From contig CAIYJE010000067.1 in the NCBI GenBank assembly GCA_903926465.1, forward strand, positions 186,001 through 250,000: a DNA stretch of 64,000 bases, in the 5' to 3' direction. Made by a program: the position numbers and the translations under genes. Numbering within the stretch: position 1 is the first letter of the stretch; each line of letters begins with the position of its first letter. This stretch comes from an uncultured Planctomycetales bacterium (GTDB lineage Bacteria > Planctomycetota > Planctomycetia > Isosphaerales > Isosphaeraceae). Below the pieces are notes generated by a model that saw nothing but the letters and a program-made list of their open reading frames with translations, did not search any database and was not told where the DNA came from. Below are positions 36,181-45,692 of the stretch, piece after piece.

Positions 36181-37470
36181 GTGGCTTCTACGTGTGTAGT
36201 CGGTTTGCAGTGGGGCGATGAAGCCAAGGGTAAGATCGTTGATTTACTCTGCGATGAGCATGACGTGGTCGTGCGATATCAGGGTGGAGCCAATGCGGGT
36301 CATACGGTGGTGGCCGAGGGGGTAACCTACAAGCTTTCGCTGGTGCCAACCGGAATCCTTCGCAAGCACGTCGATTGCCTGATTGGCAACGGTGTGGTGA
36401 TTCATCCGCCCGCGCTTCTGAAAGAGGTTCAAACTCTTTCGTCGCAGGGAGTGGATCTGGCGGGCCGGCTCCATATCAGTGATCGGTCACACGTGATTCT
36501 GCCCTACCACCTGGAAGAAGAACGGTTGACGGAAGAGTCTTCTTCCTCGGCCGATCATATTGGTACGACCCGCAGAGGGATTGGGCCTTGCTACCGCGAT
36601 AAGGTGGGCCGGGTTCATGGAATTCGGGTTGGTGACCTGTACCATCCTGAATTTTTCAGGGAACGATTGGCCCGAGCGGTGGATTACAAGAACCGACTGC
36701 TGTCCGCGATGCTCGACAGCTATACGCCGATCGATGCCAGCGCTGTTGCCACCGAGTATCTTGGGTACGCCGAGCAACTTCGGCCGTTTGTGCGTGACAC
36801 GACAAGCTGGATTCATGATGCGCAGGCCCAAGGGAAGCGTCTGCTGTTCGAAGGCGCCCAGGGTTCTTTGCTCGATGTGGATCATGGTTCCTACCCATAC
36901 GTGACCAGCTCGAATTCGAGTTCGGCCGGAATTACGCCGGGCACGGGGATGCCCACCCGCCATATCGACCGCTGGATTGGCGTGGTGAAGGCCTACACCA
37001 CGCGAGTTGGCGGCGGCCCGTTTCCAACCGAACTCGATAACGAGATTGGTGAGCGAATTCGCCGAATTGGTCGGGAATACGGAACGGTGACCGGTCGCCC
37101 ACGTCGTTGCGGCTGGTTTGATGCGGTGGCCGCCCGGTATTCCTCTCGCATTTCGGGCTCGACCGAGATTGCGTTGATGCTGCTGGACGTGCTGAGTGGA
37201 CTGCCCGAGATTCGAGTGGCCGTGGCCTACGAAGATTCTAGCGGGAATTGCGTGGAATCGATGCCGGGGCACCTGGCCGATCTCGAACGCTGTCACCCAA
37301 TTTTTGAAACATTGCCGGGTTGGAGCGAAGACATTACCTCGTGCCGCACCTGGGCGAGCTTGCCTGAGAACGCCAAGCAATATGTTCGCTTCATCGCCAA
37401 GCAGATGCAGATTCCCGTTTCCATCGTCTCTGTCGGTCCAGATCGAGAAGCCACGCTGCGTGTTGAGTGA
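36181..37470 (+). CDS. purA: Adenylosuccinate synthetase
   Basis: The 429-residue enzyme begins with a GTG (GGGAG seven bases upstream). The N-terminal nucleotide motif QWGDEAKGKIVD is canonical except for Ala 15 in place of the second Gly. ANAGHTVV supplies the catalytic His, and the IMP-binding segment TTRRGIGPCY and GRPRRCGWFD are intact. It makes adenylosuccinate from IMP and aspartate using GTP in purine synthesis. Length is normal. It overlaps the open frame of uppS by a few bases, so both are likely on one transcript. Confidence 0.97.
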   Translation: MASTCVVGLQWGDEAKGKIVDLLCDEHDVVVRYQGGANAGHTVVAEGVTYKLSLVPTGILRKHVDCLIGNGVVIHPPALLKEVQTLSSQGVDLAGRLHISDRSHVILPYHLEEERLTEESSSSADHIGTTRRGIGPCYRDKVGRVHGIRVGDLYHPEFFRERLARAVDYKNRLLSAMLDSYTPIDASAVATEYLGYAEQLRPFVRDTTSWIHDAQAQGKRLLFEGAQGSLLDVDHGSYPYVTSSNSSSAGITPGTGMPTRHIDRWIGVVKAYTTRVGGGPFPTELDNEIGERIRRIGREYGTVTGRPRRCGWFDAVAARYSSRISGSTEIALMLLDVLSGLPEIRVAVAYEDSSGNCVESMPGHLADLERCHPIFETLPGWSEDITSCRTWASLPENAKQYVRFIAKQMQIPVSIVSVGPDREATLRVE

Positions 37471-37517
37471 GTGAGCGTGGACTCGTTTCAGGGAACGACC
37501 ATCAAGAGGAGTGGAGA

Positions 37518-38330
37518 GTGGCGCAACGACTTCCTCAGACTGCGGATGGGGCCAAGACGCTGGCTGGACTTGGCCTGAAGCCTGACCAGTTGCCCGCGCA
37601 CATCGCCATCATCATGGATGGCAACGGGCGCTGGGCGCAGCGCCGGGGCCGGCCGCGGATGCTCGGCCATCGTGCAGGTCTGAAGACTGTTCGAATTGTG
37701 GTGGAGGAAGCCTGCCAGCTCGGAATTGAACAGTTGACCCTTTACTGTCTTTCGATCGAGAACTGGAAACGGCCGACCTTCGAGCTTGAGTTCCTGATGC
37801 GTCTGCTCCGGCATTATCTGAGAAGCGAATTGCCCAGGATGCAGGAGCAGAACATCCGGCTGGCCATGATCGGTCGTCGGGAGGGGTTGCCCCGGTGGGT
37901 ATTGAAGTCGCTGGACCACGCTCTGGAAGCGACCAAGGGCAACACCGGTCTGGTGCTTTGCCTGGCCATCAACTACGGGGGCCGCACGGAACTGGCAGAC
38001 GCCGCCCGACAGATGGCCGTGGATGTTCAGGCGGGGCGGCTGGATCCTTCCGAGATCAATGAGGAGCGGCTGTCCTCATATCTGCTCACGGCCGGAATGC
38101 CAGATCCCGACCTCCTGATTCGAACGGCGGGCGAACTCCGGATCAGCAATTTCCTGCTCTGGCAAATTTCTTACGCGGAGATCTGGGTAACGGAAGTGCT
38201 TTGGCCAGATTTCCGCCCAAGGGAGTTGCATCAATCACTTCTAGCCTATGCTCAGCGGCAGCGTAAGTTTGGTGCGCTTCCCGCCGTGGAATCCAGTCCG
38301 GTCCCAGCCGCGAGCTCCGCTCGTCCTTGA
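37518..38330 (+). CDS. uppS: Undecaprenyl diphosphate synthase (isoprenyl transferase)
   Basis: From GTG 37518 (AGGAG seven bases upstream) it has 270 residues; an earlier GTG at 37467 overlaps purA but lacks support. DGNGRWAQRRG carries the catalytic Asp 34, and RTAGELRISNFLLWQ is the C-terminal signature. It condenses isopentenyl diphosphate onto farnesyl diphosphate to produce the lipid carrier of peptidoglycan and polysaccharide synthesis. The next gene is cdsA, an arrangement common in bacteria. The last about 20 residues are Pro/Ser/Ala-rich and variable. Confidence 0.95.
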   Translation: MAQRLPQTADGAKTLAGLGLKPDQLPAHIAIIMDGNGRWAQRRGRPRMLGHRAGLKTVRIVVEEACQLGIEQLTLYCLSIENWKRPTFELEFLMRLLRHYLRSELPRMQEQNIRLAMIGRREGLPRWVLKSLDHALEATKGNTGLVLCLAINYGGRTELADAARQMAVDVQAGRLDPSEINEERLSSYLLTAGMPDPDLLIRTAGELRISNFLLWQISYAEIWVTEVLWPDFRPRELHQSLLAYAQRQRKFGALPAVESSPVPAASSARP

Positions 38331-38431
38331 TCCCGCCCGCAGTCGGCACTCTCTACATTACGGCTCGGGCTGAGTACACTCAGAACAGGTTCGGACGCCG
38401 AATCTCGTGAATCAACCACCAACCAGGGATT

Positions 38432-39358
38432 GTGATTGGATCCATGCTCGTCCATCGAATAGCCACGGGGCTGGCATTGCTTTTCGGTGCACTTGCCATG
38501 CTACTGATCGATGAGATCTGGCTTGCCCCCTGGTATCCACTCTGGTTCATCTGCTGCGTGACCTTCGCCGGTCTGGCCGCTCGCGAAATGGTCGGTCTAC
38601 TTCAGGCAACCACGGCGCAGCCTTCGGCCATTGCCGTTTATGGCGGAACCCTGGCGATTGTGGTTGCCAACTGGGTACCTCATATCGAATACGCGCTCAG
38701 GTCCGAGGTACCGGCCTCGATCACGCAACTGGTTCGCACCAGTGGACCGGTCGAAGCCCTTGGCTGGCCGTTCCTGGTTTACATTGGCGTGGTCATGGTT
38801 GCGTTTGTGGTCCAGGCTATTCATTACGAACGGCCGGGCCGCGTGGTGCCTGTACTTGCCGGCACTTGCCTGGTGCTGACCTATGTGGCCTTGCTTGCAA
38901 GTTTCTTGATTCAGCTCCGGTGGATTGATGGGCGTTTTCATGGTCTTTTTGCGTTGCTCACCTTCATTGCTTGTGCAAAAGGGGCCGATACGGGAGCCTA
39001 TACGGTTGGGCGAATTGCCGGCAGAAATAAGCTCTGGCCCAAGATCAGTCCCAATAAAACGGTAGAGGGGGCCCTTGGGGGCCTTCTTTTTGCCGTGGCA
39101 TTTGCGTTGTTATTCAAGCAAATTGCCGTGCTCTGCAATGAGGTAACTCTTGGGTGGTGGCAGACAATCCTATACGGGCTGATCATTGGCCTGATCGCTC
39201 AGCTTGGAGACCTCATGGAATCCATGATCAAACGCGATTGCGAACGGAAAGACGCATCCCAGGCGTTGCCTGGTTTTGGGGGCATCCTGGACGTACTGGA
39301 TTCTCTATTGTTTGCCGCCCCGGTGGGGGTTGGTTTCTGGCTGCTGCTCAGCCCTTGA
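38432..39358 (+). CDS. cdsA: Phosphatidate cytidylyltransferase
   Basis: The 308-residue polytopic membrane protein has the CDS signature near its C-terminus (KRDCERKDASQALPGFGGILDVLDSLL), which binds CTP and metal, and KGADTGAYTVGRIAGRNKLWPKISPNKTVEG upstream. It makes CDP-diacylglycerol for phospholipid synthesis. The GTG at 38432 is listed, but ATG 38444 four codons later is equally possible, as neither has a convincing ribosome site. It is placed after uppS with a 101-bp gap. Confidence 0.95.
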   Translation: MIGSMLVHRIATGLALLFGALAMLLIDEIWLAPWYPLWFICCVTFAGLAAREMVGLLQATTAQPSAIAVYGGTLAIVVANWVPHIEYALRSEVPASITQLVRTSGPVEALGWPFLVYIGVVMVAFVVQAIHYERPGRVVPVLAGTCLVLTYVALLASFLIQLRWIDGRFHGLFALLTFIACAKGADTGAYTVGRIAGRNKLWPKISPNKTVEGALGGLLFAVAFALLFKQIAVLCNEVTLGWWQTILYGLIIGLIAQLGDLMESMIKRDCERKDASQALPGFGGILDVLDSLLFAAPVGVGFWLLLSP

Positions 39359-39644
39359 ACCGCTCGCTGGCAGGTCCTGTGGCTGACCCCATGTCCCAAT
39401 GAGATCCGGTCTACGGACTGGAAATTTCTTGGGGCGGTTCTGGTGCTTACTCTTGTTCGCGATCGGTTCCAACCTACAATTGAGCCACAACGTTGCATGA
39501 GCTGTGATGCCAGGTGGGCGTTGCGTTTTCTTTCTGAATACACTCATAATGTTTCCAGGCTTGCCTGATCGGTTTCAGGTGATCCGCCTCCGTTGGCTGT
39601 CACCCGTTCTGCGCGGGCCACAGCCGGCTGGCCAAGGGCACTCG

Positions 39645-40661
39645 ATGCCGGAATTGACGATCAGTCTCGATGGGCCTGAGGAAGAACTGGCGATACTGGG
39701 CAGCCGTGACCAGTTGTTGCGCCAGGTTCGGGATAGCCTCCGCGTGAAGGTTCTTGCCCGGCGTGGAGAGATCCGCGTTGAAGGCGAGCCGGATCTCCTG
39801 GAGAAGACCAGGCTTGTTTTTGAAGAGATGCGGCGGCTGTACCGCAAGCAAAAAGCGTTATCACCGGGCGACGTTGCCGAAGTGATCGACGCCATCGTGG
39901 GAGATGGTACCGAGGACGTCGGTGGCCGACTGGAGATCCGGGAGGGTGGCCGTTCCATTCGCGCCCGCACCGATGGTCAGGCCCGTTACCTCAACGCCCT
40001 GCGTGATTTCGAACTGGTTTTTGCCATCGGGCCTGCGGGAACCGGCAAAACCTATCTTGCTGTGGCGCATGCCGTTTGGTTGCTGCGGCGCGGGCAGATC
40101 AAAAAAATTGTGCTCGTCAGACCCGCCGTGGAGGCTGGCGAACGGTTGGGTTTTTTACCGGGAGATCTGGAAGCCAAGATCAATCCCTACCTGCGACCGC
40201 TGTTTGATGCCCTTCATGATTTGATGGAATTTGGGCAACTGCGGCGCTATGTCGACAATGATCTGGTCGAAATTGCCCCGCTGGCCTACATGCGGGGCCG
40301 AACCCTGAATGATGCGGTGATCATTCTGGATGAGGCTCAAAATGCCACCATTCCTCAGATGAAGATGTTCCTGACCCGGATGGGTCAGAATGCGCGGATT
40401 GTGGTGACCGGAGATACCACGCAGGTCGATCTTCCCCAGGGAACCGCAAGCGGTTTGGCAGACGCCGTCGAACGGCTTCGCGGTGTGCCAGGGATTGCCA
40501 CGGTGACCCTGGGTAAGGCCGATATTGTTCGACACCCGCTCGTCCAAGCCATTGTCAACGCGTACGAGGAGCCAGAATCAGGCCCTTCCGTTCATCAGGT
40601 GTTCGCCCGGGAACCCTTTCAGATTCCACCAGCAGGGGGAGAGGGTCATGCCCCGGCTTGA
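39645..40661 (+). CDS. phoH: PhoH-like P-loop ATPase
   Basis: Starting at ATG 39645 (AAGGG six to seven bases upstream), the 338-residue protein has an N-terminal KH-like segment (about 1-95) and a PhoH domain. Walker A is GPAGTGKT at 129-136, and VILDEAQNATIPQMK is Walker B-like; VVTGDTTQVDLP follows. The family are RNA-linked ATPases or nucleases of uncertain role, often beside ybeY in rRNA or stress operons, which fits this cluster. The frame extends back to 39504 without coding character. The 286 bases between cdsA and this start hold no gene I can support. Confidence 0.93.
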   Translation: MPELTISLDGPEEELAILGSRDQLLRQVRDSLRVKVLARRGEIRVEGEPDLLEKTRLVFEEMRRLYRKQKALSPGDVAEVIDAIVGDGTEDVGGRLEIREGGRSIRARTDGQARYLNALRDFELVFAIGPAGTGKTYLAVAHAVWLLRRGQIKKIVLVRPAVEAGERLGFLPGDLEAKINPYLRPLFDALHDLMEFGQLRRYVDNDLVEIAPLAYMRGRTLNDAVIILDEAQNATIPQMKMFLTRMGQNARIVVTGDTTQVDLPQGTASGLADAVERLRGVPGIATVTLGKADIVRHPLVQAIVNAYEEPESGPSVHQVFAREPFQIPPAGGEGHAPA

Positions 40662-40775
40662 GGCTGGAGACGGGATCATTTTCCTGGTTCGGTTCTCCAG
40701 GGAACTGGATCAGAGCCGGATTTTCCCACCGATCCCGCCGCTGGCAAGTGCCTGTCTGTTTGCCCCCACTGGACC

Positions 40776-43034
40776 GTGTCCAAGATCCGTGCCATGAGCA
40801 TTGTGCATCGACGAGTCAAGAACGGACGCGGCTATTTTCGCCCATCGAGCCCTCTCGAAGTGGGTGAGGCACGCAAGGTTCGAATTCGATCAAGGTACGT
40901 GAAGGCCGCAATTGTGGCTCTCACGGTCCTTTCCTGCTCGCTCATCGTCTACGGAACCGGCCTGACGTTCACGTACCGGGTGGGGCAGGTCCCAAGCCGA
41001 CCCATTCTCACCAACGTCGAGCGGTTCCAACGTCGAGATCCTCAGAAGACCAATGCGCAACGCAGGACGGCGGCTGAGTCTGTGGCCCCCCTTCTTGTGA
41101 ATGATCCCGAAGCGTTGCGAGAGATCCAGGAGCAGTTTGAAGACCTGGTGGATGCCGCCTCTCGGGTTCAGGATCTGGGAGATTTGCCGCCTCGGTATGT
41201 GCGGGATTGGAGTCTGAAGGAGGCCACATTCCTAGACCTCCGCAAGGCCATTGATAGCCCCGAGCGTCTGGCCTCCTTCCATGCGCAAATTCAGCAAGCG
41301 TTTGAGCCAATCTTGCGGGCCGGTGTTCTTGGTCCAGATGCGCTTCCAGGCGATGAACAGCTTTACTCCCGTCCGCGCATCGTTCAGGTGGGAGAGAACT
41401 CATCCACGGCAATCCATGTGGACCGAGACAGGATTGTGCCGGAACGGCTGGCCAAGCCCGATAGCCTGGTCGCCATTGATTTTGCTCAAGCCTTTGCAAG
41501 TCCCAGGCTTGCCCAGGAGTTGTTTCCGAAAGTTGCTGAGAAAATCGCGGCCACACCGACGTTGCGGTACGAAGACAGTGTGACCAAGCAAGATCGAGAC
41601 CGCGCAAGTGCCTTGGTTCCCGAGGCGTTTGCCGAATATCGCAAGGGAGACCTTCTGGTGGATCAGAATGAGCCGATCACCGAGGACCATCTTTCCGTGC
41701 TCAGGCTAGAGCACCAGACAGCCCTTTCTAAACTGTTGCTACATGAGCATCTGCTTCGTGGGCTGGCTGTGGTTGGTCTGGTTTCTGGTTTGTTTGCATT
41801 GATTGGCTATTCTCTCGACCGGCGGGACTCGCGAATTACGAGGTCGGACCATCGTCTGGCGGTGCTGTGTGGCGTTTGCGTGTTAACTCTGGGATTGGCG
41901 CGGCTGGTTTCGATTCATGCCACCGATGCGGAAATCATTCCGGTCGCACTTGCGGGGATGATTCTGGCGATCGCCTATTCGCCTGAGGTTGCGTTGGTGG
42001 TGACGTTCGGGCTGTCCCTGCTGACCAGTTTGGCGCTTGGGTCGGGCCTTGGCCATTTCATCATTTTGATGGGGGGCACCGCCGCGGCCGTGCTGCCCCT
42101 GCGTGAGGTACGAACACGCACCAAACCGATTCAGGTTGGGATGTACGCCGCCGTGGGTTACTTCGTTCTGACCTGGACCGTGGGAATGTATCAGAATCAG
42201 GCGATTGGCCTGGTGGCCAGCGATGCCTTTTGGCGAGCCGGCTGGGGGATGATGGCGGGATTCTTCCTGGGTGGTCTATTGCCGTTCGTGGAGCGAGGAT
42301 TTGGCATCATCACGGGGATTAGCTTGCTGGAACTTGGTGATGTGAATCATCCGCTCCTCCAAGAACTCGTCCAGCGTGCGCCTGGAACCTATAACCATTC
42401 AGTGACTGTGGGCACCATTGCCGAGGCCGCGGCGGAACGGATTGGGGCCAATAGTCTGGTTGTGAGGATTGGTGCGTACTTTCATGATGTTGGCAAGATG
42501 CTCAAGCCGCACTATTTCATTGAAAACCAGGTGGGTGGCGTGAATAAACACAACTCACTGAACCCGGCCATGAGCACGTTGATCATTATTGGTCATGTGA
42601 AGGATGGTTTTGAGCTTGGTAGGCAGCATCACCTACCTGAACCAATTCTGGATCTGATCACCCAGCACCATGGGACCACCCTGGTCGAGTATTTTTATCG
42701 TGAGGCAACTCGTCGGAGCGATGGCGACCCGGACTCAACCGGTGTTGAAGAGTCGGCATTCAGATATCCCGGCCCTCGCCCGCAGAGCAAGGAAGCTGGT
42801 ATCTTGATGATCTCAGACGCGGTAGAGAGTGCCAGTCGAACGCTTTCCGAACCGACTCCCGCCCGGCTGGAAGGGCTGGTTTCCGATATGGTCAGGAAGC
42901 GTCTTGAGGATGGCCAGCTCGACGAGTGTGGCCTGACGCTCAAAGAGATTGCCGAGATCCAGGTGAGCCTGGTCAAATCGTTGATTGGCATCTACCACGG
43001 TCGTGTCAAGTATCCCGGGCAACGTAGCGCCTGA
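40776..43034 (+). CDS. 7TM-HD cyclic dinucleotide phosphodiesterase (PgpH-like)
   Basis: The 752-residue protein has an N-terminal TM helix, a large extracytoplasmic 7TMR-HDED sensor domain, seven TM helices (about residues 320-510) and a C-terminal HD phosphohydrolase. Metal ligands are in NHSVTVG, YFHDVGKM (His 570, Asp 571), GHVKDG, and QHHGTT. This architecture matches PgpH, which degrades c-di-AMP in Firmicutes; whether c-di-AMP is used here is inference. It follows phoH and precedes ybeY, as in many bacteria. GTG 40776 is listed; ATG 40794 is an alternative start, and neither has a strong ribosome site. Confidence 0.9.
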   Translation: MSKIRAMSIVHRRVKNGRGYFRPSSPLEVGEARKVRIRSRYVKAAIVALTVLSCSLIVYGTGLTFTYRVGQVPSRPILTNVERFQRRDPQKTNAQRRTAAESVAPLLVNDPEALREIQEQFEDLVDAASRVQDLGDLPPRYVRDWSLKEATFLDLRKAIDSPERLASFHAQIQQAFEPILRAGVLGPDALPGDEQLYSRPRIVQVGENSSTAIHVDRDRIVPERLAKPDSLVAIDFAQAFASPRLAQELFPKVAEKIAATPTLRYEDSVTKQDRDRASALVPEAFAEYRKGDLLVDQNEPITEDHLSVLRLEHQTALSKLLLHEHLLRGLAVVGLVSGLFALIGYSLDRRDSRITRSDHRLAVLCGVCVLTLGLARLVSIHATDAEIIPVALAGMILAIAYSPEVALVVTFGLSLLTSLALGSGLGHFIILMGGTAAAVLPLREVRTRTKPIQVGMYAAVGYFVLTWTVGMYQNQAIGLVASDAFWRAGWGMMAGFFLGGLLPFVERGFGIITGISLLELGDVNHPLLQELVQRAPGTYNHSVTVGTIAEAAAERIGANSLVVRIGAYFHDVGKMLKPHYFIENQVGGVNKHNSLNPAMSTLIIIGHVKDGFELGRQHHLPEPILDLITQHHGTTLVEYFYREATRRSDGDPDSTGVEESAFRYPGPRPQSKEAGILMISDAVESASRTLSEPTPARLEGLVSDMVRKRLEDGQLDECGLTLKEIAEIQVSLVKSLIGIYHGRVKYPGQRSA

Positions 43035-43084
43035 TTCACTTCCTTCACTCCCTTTGACTCATCGTTTGGATAAACGGCTTATCA

Positions 43085-43606
43085 ATGGACCGCTTTACCG
43101 AACCGCTCAAAACCATAGGAATTGAGATTAGCGATCTCCAATCATGCTTGACGGTGGACCAAGCCGGGCTGTCAAACTGGGTTCGCTTGGCATTGCAGGC
43201 CCAGGGTGTTCATCAAGCTTCAATCTCTTTGATTCTGGTGGATGACGCGGGGATCCGGCGGATCAATGCCGAGCATCTTGGGCATGATTACGCCACCGAT
43301 GTCATCACCTTTCCAATGTCTGAACCGAACGAGCCAGAACTGACGGGAGAAATTGTGATCTCTACGGAGACGGCCATATCTTCCTCGGCGTTGTATGGGG
43401 TTCCGGTCGAGCGTGAGCTGGCATTGTACGCGGTACATGGTGTGCTGCACTTGTGCGGCTACGATGATCAGGATGAGGCTTCGCGACAGACGATGGAAGC
43501 TCGCCAGCAGGAAATCCTCTCGCCCTCCGAAGACGTTGCGTTCTCAAAGAATTCCGTGGCGGGTCGGTTGCCAGGGATGACGGGAGGTTCTTCATGCCCC
43601 CTGTGA
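43085..43606 (+). CDS. ybeY: YbeY endoribonuclease/rRNA maturation factor
   Basis: The 173-residue protein has the YbeY fold with DYATDVITFPM and the zinc motif HGVLHLCGYDD. His 118 and His 122 are present, but the usual third His ligand of HGXXHXXGYDH is Asp 128. Asp can bind zinc, so activity is likely retained. YbeY processes the 3' end of 16S rRNA and acts in ribosome quality control. It overlaps the CBS/CorC gene by 13 bases and lies between the 7TM-HD and recO genes, a typical order. The C-terminal 25 residues are an extra, variable tail. Confidence 0.92.
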   Translation: MDRFTEPLKTIGIEISDLQSCLTVDQAGLSNWVRLALQAQGVHQASISLILVDDAGIRRINAEHLGHDYATDVITFPMSEPNEPELTGEIVISTETAISSSALYGVPVERELALYAVHGVLHLCGYDDQDEASRQTMEARQQEILSPSEDVAFSKNSVAGRLPGMTGGSSCPL

Positions 43607-44895
43607 ACATCGTGGTCTGGTTGATCGCGGGATTGCTATTGGTGCTGGTTCATCTGACGGCGGTTGCACTTTCGAACGCGCTCCGGATGTACTCGCGAAG
43701 CCGACTGGAAGATCTTTGCCTGGAACGAGGTCATCCCTCCCGTGCCGAGGATGTGTTCCGCCACGATGCCAAGAGCGAGACAGCGAGCGGTCTGGTGGCA
43801 TTCGTTTCGGGGTTGGTACTTGCCATTGTTTTTGGGGGGCTTGTGGCCCGTGGCCTGCATACCTGGGCGTTTGACTCGCTGCTGGTGGTGCTTGTCCTGC
43901 TATTCGGCCTGGGGCACCTGGTTGCCAGCATTTATGGGCGGGTACTGGCCGAGGATCTGCTGGACCGTGGCTGGCCGGTTGTCACGGGGCTGCGAGGCCT
44001 GGTGAGCCCGATTTCGTTCCTGATCGGATCGGCGGAAAGCTTGGTCGAGAAGCGTGTGCATCGACGCCTGTGGTCCCGAATTGGCCCGCGTCCGGCAAGT
44101 GTCGAGGTTGAAATTCATGCCAAGAATGAGGAAGAAGCCACAAACCTGGATGCCGAGCTGCCCGCATCGACCCGAACCATGCTTGAGAATGCGGTGGCGC
44201 TTCATGACCTAGATGCCGTGTCCCTGATGACTCCACGGTCGGGCATGATCACGCTGCCTGCCTCTACCCACGTTCGTGAGGCTGCGCGGGTGTTTGCCAT
44301 CTCGGGGCTGAGCCGGATTCCCCTCTATGGCGAGCACCGTGATGACATTGTGGGATTGCTATATGCCAAGGATCTTTTGCCCTTGCTGCTGGAATCGGGA
44401 ATTGAAAGCCAGGGAACGGTTCGCAAGCTGGCGCGGCCTCCCTACCTGATCCCAGAAACGAAGAACGCGGTGGAGCTGCTGGACGAGTTGCGGCAACGCC
44501 AGGTTCAGATGGCCATTGTGCTAGACGAGTACGGCAGTGTGGCCGGGCTGATCACCCTCGAAGATCTGCTTGAGCAGATTGTTGGCCCGATTGACGATGA
44601 GCATGATTTGCCCAGTCAGAGCCAGACGGTGGTGGATCTTGGTGGTGGCCGGTACGAGGTTGATGGCTTGATTGATGTGGAAGACCTGAACGATCAGCTT
44701 GATCTGGATCTCCCGACCGATGGCGATTACCAGACGGTGGGTGGTTTGGCGTTCCATGCGCTCGGGCGTGTTCCCGAGCCTGGTGCCACTTTCCGATCGG
44801 GCGGGATCCATTTCACCGTGATCGAGGTGGGAGATCACGCCGTTCGTCGGTTGCAATTTGTTCGGGATGACGCTCCTGATCAACGTCACTCCTGA
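43594..44895 (+). CDS. CNNM/CorC-type membrane protein with CBS pair
   Basis: The 433-residue protein has an N-terminal membrane domain with about four TM segments (CNNM-like), then a CBS domain pair (about 200-325, with TPRSGMITL and GLITLEDLLEQIVG), and a CorC_HlyC domain at the C-terminus (residues about 345-425). The family is linked to Mg2+ or Co2+ efflux and is often annotated as haemolysin. Overlap with ybeY (13 bases) suggests translational coupling. The downstream neighbour is recO, as in many bacteria. The transported ion is not certain. Confidence 0.88.
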   Translation: MPPVNIVVWLIAGLLLVLVHLTAVALSNALRMYSRSRLEDLCLERGHPSRAEDVFRHDAKSETASGLVAFVSGLVLAIVFGGLVARGLHTWAFDSLLVVLVLLFGLGHLVASIYGRVLAEDLLDRGWPVVTGLRGLVSPISFLIGSAESLVEKRVHRRLWSRIGPRPASVEVEIHAKNEEEATNLDAELPASTRTMLENAVALHDLDAVSLMTPRSGMITLPASTHVREAARVFAISGLSRIPLYGEHRDDIVGLLYAKDLLPLLLESGIESQGTVRKLARPPYLIPETKNAVELLDELRQRQVQMAIVLDEYGSVAGLITLEDLLEQIVGPIDDEHDLPSQSQTVVDLGGGRYEVDGLIDVEDLNDQLDLDLPTDGDYQTVGGLAFHALGRVPEPGATFRSGGIHFTVIEVGDHAVRRLQFVRDDAPDQRHS

Positions 44896-44916
44896 CCAGG
44901 GACTGGTGCATAGCTC

Positions 44917-45678
44917 ATGCCATCCGTGCGCTCGCTGGCGCTGGTGATTCGCTCGGTTGATGTGTTTGAAACCAGTAGTGTGCTGACGCTCTTCACGCGT
45001 GAGCTTGGCAAGGTGAGTGCGCTGGCCAAGGGGGCACGACGGCTAAGGTCGCCGTTCCAATCTGGCCTTGACCTGTTGAGCGTCTGCGATATTGTCATGC
45101 TTCATAAGGCGTCCGAAGCACTCGACCTCTTGACTGAGGCGATGCTGGTCGAACGCTTTGATTCGTTGCGCCGTGACCTTTCTGCACTTTACGCTGGCTA
45201 CTATATCTCCGAGCTGCTCGGTGAACTGACGCACAACCACGTACCACATCCACGGCTATTCGACGCGGCCGTTGTGACCCTGCGGCATCTGAACGATGCG
45301 CAACTCAGGTCTCGACGTGTTCTCCGTTTCGAACTAGCCTGTCTCCGCGAGCTTGGGCTGATGCCCGCGTTAGAGCATTGTGTGGGTTGTGGGCAACTGG
45401 TCGAAGTGGACGATACCCCGGTCGCCTTCGGTCTAGCTATCGGAGGTGTTTTGTGCAAGTCGTGTCGAGCAGGGCAGGGGCAAGTGTCGCTCTTGTCGAG
45501 ATCTTCGTTGCTCACTCTCCAGATTCTTGCCTCACCGGGGCAGGCGTGGAGAACGCACGAACTCGATCCCGACTCTTGGCAATTGATCAGGCAGTCGATC
45601 GGGCTGCTGATCTCGTACCATCTGGGACGTCGACCGCGCATGCTCGACTTCCTGGCCGCAACACCCGCCGATTCTTAA
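44917..45678 (+). CDS. recO: DNA repair protein RecO
   Basis: The 253-residue protein has the N-terminal OB fold of RecO (SLALVIRSVDVFETSSVLTLFTRELGKVSALAKGARRL). The helical domain carries a zinc-binding pair CVGC and CKSC (about residues 152-185). RecO anneals SSB-coated single strands and, with RecR, loads RecA. It lies 21 bp after the CBS/CorC gene; the downstream BamD-like gene starts 15 bp after its stop. The C-terminal end reads RRPRMLDFLAATPADS. No RecO-specific residue is missing as far as can be seen. Confidence 0.92.
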   Translation: MPSVRSLALVIRSVDVFETSSVLTLFTRELGKVSALAKGARRLRSPFQSGLDLLSVCDIVMLHKASEALDLLTEAMLVERFDSLRRDLSALYAGYYISELLGELTHNHVPHPRLFDAAVVTLRHLNDAQLRSRRVLRFELACLRELGLMPALEHCVGCGQLVEVDDTPVAFGLAIGGVLCKSCRAGQGQVSLLSRSSLLTLQILASPGQAWRTHELDPDSWQLIRQSIGLLISYHLGRRPRMLDFLAATPADS

Positions 45679-45692
45679 CACTGGGTTTGCTG

